Source: Prauserella shujinwangii
Lineage (GTDB): Bacteria > Actinomycetota > Actinomycetes > Mycobacteriales > Pseudonocardiaceae
Reading direction: 5' to 3'
DNA: 64,000 bases
NCBI RefSeq assembly: GCF_003001955.1
Contig: NZ_PVNH01000008.1
Span: forward strand, 124,001 to 188,000
Below are positions 24,809 through 31,755 of this stretch, in pieces. Made by a program: the position numbers and the translations under genes. A model generated the notes under the pieces. It was not told where the DNA came from and searched no databases. It was given only the letters and a program-made list of their open reading frames with translations. The first letter of the stretch is position 1. Each line of letters opens with the position of its first letter.

Positions 24809-26493
24809 AGCAGTGCCTCCGGGATCTCCACGTACCTGCCGCGCAACCACTCGCCGAGTGCCTTCGCCTGGGGGTCGAACCGCGCCTGGGCGGCGACACC
24901 CTCCCCCAGCAGGCCGTCGACGACGAAGTTGAGCGCGCGCAGGTTGGGCAGGACGTACCGGGCGACGGGCAGGTCCGCCGTCTCCGGCAGCAGGCGGCGG
25001 AACTCGGCGACGGTGAGCGTGTGCGCCAGCCAGCGCCACGCGCCCTCCGTGCGGGCCCACACGCCGACGTTGGCGCTGCCGCCCTTGTCGCCGCTGCGGG
25101 CGCCGGCGACCGTGCCGAGCGGCAGCCGCCGGGACGGGCCGGGCGGCAACGGCTCGGGCAGCGCGGGCTCGGGCACGTCGGCGAGCTCACGGGTCCGTTC
25201 GGGGTGCGGCACGCCCACCCGGGTCCCGTCCGGGAGCACGGCGACGTGCGGCACCTCGGCGGCGTCGACGTACGCGGCCGTGTAGACGCCGTAGGGCGAG
25301 GCGTCCGCCGGCGGCGCGGTGACGTGGAAGCCGGGATAGCTGGCGAGCGCGAGCTCGACGGCGGCACCGCTGAACGCCCGCCCGGCGACCTTCGGGTCGG
25401 CGTCCTTGACGGCGCAGTGCAGCAGGGCGCTGGCGCGTTCCTCGGTGTCGGCGTCGGCGTGGTCGGTGCGCGCCAGCGTCCACGTCAGTTCGGCGGGTGC
25501 CCTGCCGTGCAGCGCGGTCTCCAGCTGGGTGCGGACCAGGTCCGCCTTGGCCTCGATGTCGAGCCCGGTGAGCACGAACGTCACCGCGTTGCGGAACCCG
25601 CCGAGCGCGTTGAGGCACACCTTCAGCCGTGGCGGCGGCGGCTCCCCGCGCACGCCGCTGATCCGCACCCGGTCGGGACCGTCCTGCCGCAGGTCGAGGG
25701 TGTCGAACCGCGCGGTCACGTCGGGGCCCGCGTACCGGGGCCCGGCGATCTCGTAGAGCAGCTGCGCGGTGACCGTGCCCTCGGTGACGACCCCTCCGGT
25801 GCCCTCGTGCTTGGTGATCACGCTGGTGCCGTCGGCCTCGATCTCGGCGATCGGGAAGCCGGGGACACCGAGGTCGTGCTCGGTGAAGAAGGCGTAGTTG
25901 CCGCCGGTGGCCTGCGCGCCGCACTCGATGACGTGGCCCGCGGCGACGGCCCCGGCGAGCGCGTCGTGGTCGTCACGGGTCCAGCCGTAGTGCGCGGCCG
26001 CGGGGCCGACGATCATCGACGCGTCGGTGACCCGTCCGGTGACGACGACGTCGGCGCCGGCGCGCAGGCACTCGGCGATGCCGAACGCGCCGAGATAGGC
26101 GTTGGCGGTCAGCGGGGAGCCGAAGCCGAGCTCCCCGGCCCGCTCCAGCAGGTCGTCCCCCTCGACGTGGGCGACCGCGACGTCGAGGCCGAGACGGTCG
26201 GCGAGTTCGCGCACGGCGTCGGCGAGCCCGGCCGGGTTGAGCCCGCCCGCGTTGCTGACGATCCGGACGCCGTTGTCCTTCGCCAGCCCCAGGCCGTCCT
26301 CCAGCTGCCGCAGGAACGTCTTGGCGTATCCCCGGGCGGTGTCCTTGAGCCGGTCGCGGCCGAGGATGAGCATGGTGAGCTCGGCGAGGTAGTCGCCGGT
26401 GAGCACGTCGAGCGGCCCGCCGGTGAGCATCTCGGTCACGGCGGAGAAGCGGTCTCCGTAGAAGCCGGAGGCGTTGCCGATGCGCAGGGTCAC
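24805..26493 (-). CDS. atuA: AtuA family protein (DUF1446), acyclic terpene utilisation
   Basis: A 562-residue AtuA homologue, GTG 26493. The N-terminal half has the family marks [31 protein letters not shown] and GGNYAFF; the C-terminal part (from about 450) with [16 protein letters not shown] is the second AtuA domain. AtuA is essential for growth of pseudomonads on citronellol/geraniol but its reaction is not known. Its presence, together with the AtuB-, AtuD-, AtuC- and AtuF-like genes, is the main argument that this island handles isoprenoid-type acids rather than plain leucine. The start overlaps the upstream stop. Confidence 0.9.
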   Translation of the reverse strand: MTLRIGNASGFYGDRFSAVTEMLTGGPLDVLTGDYLAELTMLILGRDRLKDTARGYAKTFLRQLEDGLGLAKDNGVRIVSNAGGLNPAGLADAVRELADRLGLDVAVAHVEGDDLLERAGELGFGSPLTANAYLGAFGIAECLRAGADVVVTGRVTDASMIVGPAAAHYGWTRDDHDALAGAVAAGHVIECGAQATGGNYAFFTEHDLGVPGFPIAEIEADGTSVITKHEGTGGVVTEGTVTAQLLYEIAGPRYAGPDVTARFDTLDLRQDGPDRVRISGVRGEPPPPRLKVCLNALGGFRNAVTFVLTGLDIEAKADLVRTQLETALHGRAPAELTWTLARTDHADADTEERASALLHCAVKDADPKVAGRAFSGAAVELALASYPGFHVTAPPADASPYGVYTAAYVDAAEVPHVAVLPDGTRVGVPHPERTRELADVPEPALPEPLPPGPSRRLPLGTVAGARSGDKGGSANVGVWARTEGAWRWLAHTLTVAEFRRLLPETADLPVARYVLPNLRALNFVVDGLLGEGVAAQARFDPQAKALGEWLRGRYVEIPEALL

Positions 26494-27281
26494 GCGAACT
26501 GCCCCGCCTTCCGGCCTTCGCCGGGCGGCCCGGCGAAGGCCTGCGCGACGCGCAGCCATTCCTCGGCCGCCGGTCCCCCGGCGCGCACGTCGGTGTCGGC
26601 GGGATGCCGCCGCTGGGTCACGACGAGACAGAACCCGAGCGCGCTGCCGGTGACCCGTTCCCGCGCGTCCGCGGGGCCGAAGCTCCAGGTGGCGCCGTCC
26701 GGGGCGGTCAGCTCGACGCGGAACTCCTCGGCGGGCGGGGTGAGCGAGTGCAGCTGGAAGGCGAAGTCCCTGGTGCGCACGCCGAACCGGGCGATGTGCC
26801 ACAGCCGCGCGGTGGGAGTGCGGGTGGCGCCGAGCGCGTCGGCGACGTCCTGGCCGTGCGCCCAGGTCTCCATCAGCCGCGCGGTGACCATCGAGGCGGG
26901 GCTCATCGGCGGGCCGAACCACGGCACCTTGGTGCCCGCGGGCACCGCGGCGAGGGCGTCGGCCAGCCGGGCACGGCCCGCGCGCCAGGACGCCAGCAAC
27001 TCGGCGGGCGGGGCGGCGGCTCCCTCGGTGGCTCCCTCGTCGACGAAGCCGGGCCCGGCGGTGAGCGCCGCGCGGACCTCGGCCGCGAACCCGTCCGGGT
27101 CGCGCACCGCGAGCAGGGCCTTGTCGTCGGTCCAGGCGAGGTGGGCGATCTGATGCGCGATCGTCCAGCCCGCCGCCGGGGTCGGCAGGCGCCAGTCACC
27201 CTCGGGCAGCCCGGCCACCAGATCGTCGAGCTCCTGGCTTTCCGCCGCGAGGTCACCCAGGATCGGCCCGAGCTCAGCCAC
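26490..27281 (-). CDS. TIGR03084-family metal-binding protein (DinB/mycothiol maleylpyruvate isomerase-like)
   Basis: A 263-residue protein starting at GTG 27281 with an excellent AAGGAGG eight bases upstream. The N-terminal four-helix bundle resembles DinB/MDMPI enzymes, with [19 protein letters not shown] near residue 45 and [14 protein letters not shown] near 145 providing His residues for a metal. Such proteins are often fused to a C-terminal domain seen here as [13 protein letters not shown]. The family is repeatedly encoded beside atuA-type genes in actinobacteria; a mycothiol- or metal-dependent isomerase role is possible but unproved. It leads the eight-gene minus-strand operon. Confidence 0.82.
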   Translation of the reverse strand: MAELGPILGDLAAESQELDDLVAGLPEGDWRLPTPAAGWTIAHQIAHLAWTDDKALLAVRDPDGFAAEVRAALTAGPGFVDEGATEGAAAPPAELLASWRAGRARLADALAAVPAGTKVPWFGPPMSPASMVTARLMETWAHGQDVADALGATRTPTARLWHIARFGVRTRDFAFQLHSLTPPAEEFRVELTAPDGATWSFGPADARERVTGSALGFCLVVTQRRHPADTDVRAGGPAAEEWLRVAQAFAGPPGEGRKAGQFA

Positions 27282-27333
27282 GCCAGCACCTCCTTGCGCC
27301 GTCGGCGCCGAGCGTGACACCCGCCGACGGAAA

Positions 27334-27351
27334 AATCAAGCACGCTTGATT
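27334..27351. promoter_or_regulatory. 18-bp perfect palindrome, putative AtuR-like operator
   Basis: AATCAAGCACGCTTGATT is perfectly palindromic in its eight-base arms and sits in the 149-base gap between the Atu-like operon and the divergent hydratase gene. It is AT-rich compared with its surroundings. A plus-strand promoter TTGCCA (27373-27378) / TACGGT (about 27397-27402) lies just beyond it. The TetR protein at 17456 is the likely binder. No second copy was found in the window. Confidence 0.72.
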
Positions 27352-27430
27352 GTTTTGGAGTTATTGGCATGTTGCCAGCAAGCCTGCGGGTGCAATACGG
27401 TCAGGGGCACCGACACCGTGGGGAGACGCC

Positions 27431-28261
27431 GTGCCTGACTACGCCGAAATCACCTACCGGGTGGCCGACCACGTCGCCACCGTCACGCTGCACCGCCCCG
27501 AGGCGCGCAACGGCTACACCGTGCGCATGGCCGACGAGCTGGCCGACGCCTTCGCCCGCGCCGACGCCGACGAGGACGTCCGGGTGGCCGTGCTCACCGG
27601 GGAGGGCAGCGACTTCTGCGTGGGCGCCGACCTGTCCCAGGGCGGCTTCGACTTCGACGAGACCGGCCCGGGCGCGCACTGGCAGGAGCCCGCGGGCCGC
27701 GTGTCCAAACAGGTGTTCGCGATGAACAAGCCGGTGATCGCGGCGATCCGGGGCGCGGCCATCGGAGGCGGCATCACGATCACCCTCTCCGCCGACTACC
27801 GGCTGGCCGCCACCGACGCGCGGTTCGGGTTCGTGTTCACCCGGCGCGGCATCTACCCGGAGGGCGCCTCGGCGTGGTTCCTCCCCCGGCTCGTCGGGCT
27901 CGGCAGGGCGATGGACTGGATGATCAGCGGGCGCGTGTTCGACGCCGAGGAGGCGCAGGCCGCCGGACTCGTGCACCGGCTGCACGAACCGGAGCGGCTG
28001 CTCGACGCCGCCTACGAGCTCGCCGCCGACCTGGTGGCGAACACCGCCCCGGTCTCGGTGGCCGTCACCAGGCAGCTGTTGTACCGGATGTCCGGAGTGG
28101 ACTCCCCCGCACCCGTGCACGAGGTGGACTCCCGGCTCATCGCGAGCATCCCCACCAACCCGGACGCCGTCGAGGGCGTCCTGTCCTTCCTGCAGAAGCG
28201 GCCGCCGACGTTCACCCAGCGCGTGAACGACGACCTGCCGGACTTCCTGCCCTGGAGGTGA
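27431..28261 (+). CDS. Enoyl-CoA hydratase/isomerase family protein, AtuE-like
   Basis: A 276-residue crotonase-fold protein started at GTG 27431. CoA-binding and oxyanion motifs are FCVGADLS and AIRGAAIGGGITITLSADYRLA; a Glu in GIYPEGASAWFLPRLVG is the likely catalytic base while the second Glu position is replaced. By operon context it would hydrate the carboxylated enoyl-CoA (isohexenylglutaconyl-CoA in the Atu route). It is divergent from the carboxylase operon and shares its palindromic control region. It is followed 3 bases later by a decarboxylase-like gene. Confidence 0.86.
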   Translation: MPDYAEITYRVADHVATVTLHRPEARNGYTVRMADELADAFARADADEDVRVAVLTGEGSDFCVGADLSQGGFDFDETGPGAHWQEPAGRVSKQVFAMNKPVIAAIRGAAIGGGITITLSADYRLAATDARFGFVFTRRGIYPEGASAWFLPRLVGLGRAMDWMISGRVFDAEEAQAAGLVHRLHEPERLLDAAYELAADLVANTAPVSVAVTRQLLYRMSGVDSPAPVHEVDSRLIASIPTNPDAVEGVLSFLQKRPPTFTQRVNDDLPDFLPWR

Positions 28262-28264
28262 ACA

Positions 28265-28882
28265 GTGTCGATGCCCGAGTACCCACCCGAACCGTGGCAC
28301 CTCGCCGGGCAGGCGTACCTTTCGGTGTGGACGGTGCCGCGCGCCGACCTGCCCCGCGTGCCCGCCGAGGTCACGCCGGTGACCCTCGGTGGCCGCGCGA
28401 TCGTCTGGACCGCCTGGATCGACTACCGGCCGCCCGGCGCGCTCGCGTACCACGAGCTGCTCGCCGCGGTGGTCGTCCGCAACGGACTGCGCGCCACCGC
28501 CACCATCACCGAGATCTGGGTGGACAGCGAGGTGTCGCTCGCCGGCGGACGTGCGCTGTGGGCGATCCCCAAGGACCTCGCCACGCTCGAGTTCCGGCAC
28601 GGGCGCGGGTTCGCCGCCGCCGCGAGCACCGCGTCCGGCTGGATCGCCACCGCCGCGTTCGTCCCGCGCGGCGTCCCGGCGCCCGCGCCGCCCGCGGGGT
28701 TCTCGATCGCGCAGGCGGCCGCCGAGGGCGTCCGGACCAGCGCGGTGCGTTCGGCCGGGCGGCCGCAACCGGCCACGGCGAGCTGGAACGTCAACGCGGA
28801 CGGCCCGCTCGGCTATCTCGCGGGCCGCCGCCCGCTGGCGAGCGGGCACCTGAAGGACTTCCGGATCCGGTTCGGCGGGTAG
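28265..28882 (+). CDS. Acetoacetate decarboxylase family protein
   Basis: A 205-residue protein, GTG 28265, three bases after the hydratase stop. The lysine equivalent of the Schiff-base Lys lies in LWAIPKDLATLEF, and ITEIWVDS lies upstream in place of the usual acid pair; the C-terminal GHLKDFRIRFGG is also family-like. Acetoacetate decarboxylases make acetone; many relatives act on other beta-keto or alpha-keto substrates or as aldolase/dehydratases. In this island it could process acetoacetate released from a branched chain. That is inference from context. Confidence 0.78.
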   Translation: MSMPEYPPEPWHLAGQAYLSVWTVPRADLPRVPAEVTPVTLGGRAIVWTAWIDYRPPGALAYHELLAAVVVRNGLRATATITEIWVDSEVSLAGGRALWAIPKDLATLEFRHGRGFAAAASTASGWIATAAFVPRGVPAPAPPAGFSIAQAAAEGVRTSAVRSAGRPQPATASWNVNADGPLGYLAGRRPLASGHLKDFRIRFGG

Positions 28883-28887
28883 GCCGC

Positions 28888-29946
28888 TCACGAGCGGGCG
28901 GCGCGCGGGCTGGTTCCCTTCCAGCGCCGGAACGCGTGGATGAAGCTGGAGGCCTCCGCGTAGCCGAGGCGGTAGGCGATCTGCTCCACCGACAGCGCAC
29001 CCGTGGCCAGCAGCTCCTCAGCGAAGGCCTCCCGCACCTCGTCGGCCAGCGCCCGGAAGCTCGTGCCCTCCGCGGCCAGCTTCCGCCGCAGTGTCCGCTC
29101 GGTCATCCCGAGCCCGGCCGCCACCTCCGCCATGCCGGAACGCAAGCCGCCCGGCGCCAGCAGGCGGTCCCGCACGACCCTGGCCACACCGGTGCGCTCG
29201 CGGCGGCGGGCCAGGAGCTGCCCGCACTGCTGCTCGCACAGCGCGGCGGTGTGCTCGTTGGCCTGCGGCATGCGCCGGTCCAGCAGCTCACGGGGGAACA
29301 CGACGCCACTGCTCGCGCAGCCGAACTCCGGGACGGTGCCGAACACCTCCGCGAACGGCGCCGGATCGGCGGGTTCGGGCAGCCGCAGCCGCACCGCCCG
29401 CGCGGGCAGCGGAGTGCCGAGCAGCTCCCGGATGAGCGTGAAGATCGCCGCCATGTCCCTCGCCAGCAGGAACGGCCGCACGTCGGAGGGCACCGCCTCG
29501 TCGTGGCAGCACAGCTGCGCCAGGTCGCCGTCGCCGCGCAGCTCGGGGACGCAGAACACGAACGTCAGCTCGACGTAGCGCAGGGCGACCTCGACCGCGT
29601 CGCGCACGGTGCCACTGCTGATCACCGCGTAGCCCCAGATGCCGTAGGACGTGGCGTGGTACCGCTGGCCCGCCCGCAGCCCCAGCTCCGCCGGGTCGTC
29701 CCCGGACGCGGCGAGCAGGTTGCGCACGACGGCGAGCTCCTGGTGCGCCTCCACCTGGCCCAGCGGGTCCCGCGCCGTGGCGGCGTCGATGCCCGTGCCA
29801 CGGAGCACACGCTCGCCGGGCACGCCCAGCTCCTCGGCGAAACCGGCGAGCAGCGCGACGCTGCCGACGCCCCGCGGGAAGTCCCAGTCGGTCACCGGGG
29901 GACGCCGCACCTCCACCTGGGCACCGTCGACGTCGTCCACCGTCAC
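28888..29946 (-). CDS. AraC-family regulator with N-terminal arabinose-binding-like (DUF/OruR-type) domain
   Basis: A 352-residue AraC/XylS regulator of the OruR/Rv1395 type. GTG 29946 is chosen because the -10 TATTTT lies 7 bases upstream (leaderless). The C-terminal HTH pair is clear: GMTERTLRRKLAAEGTSF with FRALADEVREAFAEELL and IAYRLGYAEASSFIHAFRRW before KGTSPRA. The large N-terminal domain (about 1-240) is the ligand-sensing part seen in regulators next to P450 and Baeyer-Villiger genes. It is divergent from the BVMO gene, with 73 bases between them, and probably activates it. Inducer unknown. Confidence 0.86.
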   Translation of the reverse strand: MTVDDVDGAQVEVRRPPVTDWDFPRGVGSVALLAGFAEELGVPGERVLRGTGIDAATARDPLGQVEAHQELAVVRNLLAASGDDPAELGLRAGQRYHATSYGIWGYAVISSGTVRDAVEVALRYVELTFVFCVPELRGDGDLAQLCCHDEAVPSDVRPFLLARDMAAIFTLIRELLGTPLPARAVRLRLPEPADPAPFAEVFGTVPEFGCASSGVVFPRELLDRRMPQANEHTAALCEQQCGQLLARRRERTGVARVVRDRLLAPGGLRSGMAEVAAGLGMTERTLRRKLAAEGTSFRALADEVREAFAEELLATGALSVEQIAYRLGYAEASSFIHAFRRWKGTSPRAARS

Positions 29947-30019
29947 GTGTCCGAAAATATCAATATCTTGTCCGCCCTGCCGCTGGAGGCATCCCCGGTG
30001 GCGACCTAGCCTTCCCGGC
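29947..30019. promoter_or_regulatory. AT-rich divergent promoter of AraC and monooxygenase genes
   Basis: A short AT-rich island (AAAATATCAATATCTT, 29954-29969) stands out in a 70 % GC background. On the minus strand TATTTT (29954-29959) lies 7 bases before the AraC start. On the plus strand TAGCCT (30007-30012) lies 7 bases before the monooxygenase ATG. CGGAC flanks the AT-rich core on the minus strand on both sides and may be an AraC half-site. Confidence 0.55.
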
Positions 30020-31507
30020 ATGACGACCGTGAACTCGCCGAACGACACCGTCCGCACCGGTGCGCTCATCATCGGCGCCGGTTTCGGCGGCGTGGCGATG
30101 GCGATCGAGCTGCGCCGCTCCGGGTTCCACGACTTCGTCATCCTCGAGAAGGCGGACGACCTCGGCGGCGTCTGGCGCGAGAACACCTATCCCGGCGCCG
30201 GGTGTGACGTGCCCTCGCCGCTGTACTCGTTCTCGTTCGAACGCAACCACCTCTGGCCGCGCCGCTACTCGGCGCAGCCGGACATCCACGCCTACCTCGA
30301 CGGCACCGCGCGCAAGTACGGCGTGACCTCCCACATCCGCTTCGGCACCGAGGTGACCTCGGCCGAGTTCGACGAGGCCAGTGCCCGCTGGCGGGTGCGC
30401 ACCGCGGACGGCGGCGAGTACTCGGCGCGGGTACTGATCCCCGCCACCGGACAGCTCTCCCGGCCCGCGTTCCCCGCCATCCCCGGCATCGAGACGTTCC
30501 GCGGCCGCTCGTTCCACTCCGCCGAGTGGGACCACGGCTGCGACCTCACCGGCAAGCGGGTGGCGGTGATCGGCACGGGCGCGAGCGCGATCCAGTTCGT
30601 GCCCGAGATCCAGCCGAAGGCCGCGCGGCTGACCGTGTTCCAGCGGTCCGCGCAGTACATCATGCCCAAGCGCGACCACGCCTACCGGCGCTGGCACCAC
30701 CGGCTGTTCCGCGCGCTGCCGTTCGTGCAGACGCTCGACCGGCTGAGCTTCTGGCTCTACGCCGAGTTCGCCCAGCAGTGCCTTTCCCGGTGGCAGGTGA
30801 TGATCCCGGTGTTCAAGAAGCAGACCGAGAAGCACCTGCGCGCGCAGGTCGCCGACCCGAGGCTGCGCCGGAAGCTGACGCCCGACTACGAGATCGGCTG
30901 CAAGCGCGTCCTGTTCAGCAACGACTACTTCCCCGCACTCACGAAGTCCAATGTGGAACTCGTGACCGAGCGGATCGCCGAGATCACACCGGACGGCGTG
31001 CGGACCGCCGACGGCACGGAGCACCCTGCCGACGTGATCGTCTACGGGACCGGTTTCGCGGCACTCGACCTGCTCGCGCCCATCAAGATCCACGGACTCG
31101 ACCACCGCCCGCTGTCCGAGGCGTGGAGCGAGGGCGCGCGGGCGCACCTCGGCATCACCGTGCCCGGGTTTCCCAACATGTTCCTGATGTACGGCCCGAA
31201 CACCAACCTCGGCGGCGGTTCGATCATCTACATGCTGGAGAGCCAGGCCCGGTACGTGCGCGACGCGGTCCGCAGGCTCACCGCGCGGCCCGGCGCCTAC
31301 CTGGACGTCCGGCCCGAGGCCGAGCAGCGCTGGGACACCGAGGTGCAGCGGCGCCTCGCCCGCTCGGTGTGGACCCGCTGCAGCAGCTGGTACCGCAACG
31401 AGCACGGCCGGGTGGTCAGCAACTGGCCGGGACGCACCGCGGAGTACCGCAGGCGCACCCGCGGGCTCGACCCCGCGGACTTCCGGGTGGGCACCGCGCG
31501 CACCTGA
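30020..31507 (+). CDS. FAD-dependent monooxygenase, type I Baeyer-Villiger group
   Basis: A 495-residue flavoprotein monooxygenase; ATG 30020 follows TAGCCT by 7 bases. The N-terminal FAD motif is GAGFGGVAMAIEL, the central NADPH motif is VIGTGASAIQFVPEI, and between them FRGRSFHSAEWDHG matches the type I Baeyer-Villiger fingerprint FxGxxxHxxxW. The C-terminus has the usual GPNTNLGGGS. Such enzymes insert oxygen into ketones to form esters or lactones using NADPH and O2. Its AraC neighbour and the Atu-like island suggest a terpenoid or cyclic ketone as substrate. The phosphotriesterase/lactonase gene at 13183 could act downstream, though it is far away. Confidence 0.88.
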   Translation: MTTVNSPNDTVRTGALIIGAGFGGVAMAIELRRSGFHDFVILEKADDLGGVWRENTYPGAGCDVPSPLYSFSFERNHLWPRRYSAQPDIHAYLDGTARKYGVTSHIRFGTEVTSAEFDEASARWRVRTADGGEYSARVLIPATGQLSRPAFPAIPGIETFRGRSFHSAEWDHGCDLTGKRVAVIGTGASAIQFVPEIQPKAARLTVFQRSAQYIMPKRDHAYRRWHHRLFRALPFVQTLDRLSFWLYAEFAQQCLSRWQVMIPVFKKQTEKHLRAQVADPRLRRKLTPDYEIGCKRVLFSNDYFPALTKSNVELVTERIAEITPDGVRTADGTEHPADVIVYGTGFAALDLLAPIKIHGLDHRPLSEAWSEGARAHLGITVPGFPNMFLMYGPNTNLGGGSIIYMLESQARYVRDAVRRLTARPGAYLDVRPEAEQRWDTEVQRRLARSVWTRCSSWYRNEHGRVVSNWPGRTAEYRRRTRGLDPADFRVGTART

Positions 31508-31543
31508 CCCCGATCGGGTCACGTGGGGAAGACCACCCCGACA

Positions 31544-31591
31544 CGCGATCATATTGGGGTCCACGACCTGACCCACCCCAACATGTAGTCT
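31544..31591. promoter_or_regulatory. Tandem NrdR-box-like sites upstream of the ribonucleotide reductase operon
   Basis: Two sites match the NrdR core CwAtATaTwG in part: one around 31544-31559 (right half ATATTGGGG) and a better one at 31576-31591 (CAACATGTAG, 31579-31588). Their centres are 32 bases apart, about three helical turns, which is the usual spacing for paired NrdR boxes. NrdR is an ATP/dATP-sensing repressor of ribonucleotide reductases. No nrdR gene lies in the window. Confidence 0.5.
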
Positions 31592-31612
31592 CCTGCGAGC
31601 CGGTGGCGCACG

Positions 31613-31663
31613 GCCGGGCTCAACGGTGAGCCCGGCCCCGCGCCCTGCCAGAGCCAGGGCGCG
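31613..31663 (+). other. Structured 5' leader of the nrd operon: two strong hairpins
   Basis: Hairpin one pairs GCCGGGCTC (31613-31621) with GAGCCCGGC (31628-31636) around a six-base loop. Hairpin two pairs CGCGCCCTG (31639-31647) with CAGGGCGCG (31655-31663) around a seven-base loop. Both stems are nine perfect G/C-rich pairs separated by two bases and lie about 95-145 bases before nrdA. Another palindrome, GGCCCGCGGGCC, follows near 31712-31730. They could form a regulatory leader or an attenuator. Confidence 0.6.
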
Positions 31664-31755
31664 AGCCCGCCGCAGCCATACCGAACACCGCCCTGCCGCC
31701 CGCGCGCCCACCGGCCCGCGGGCCGGCCGAACACACCCTTTTCCAGGAGCCGCGC

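Noticed and set aside
31592-31700. Cobalamin riboswitch upstream of nrdA
   Set aside because: The leader has strong hairpins, and some actinobacterial nrd genes are B12-regulated, but the B12 box and the characteristic receptor loop sequence are absent.
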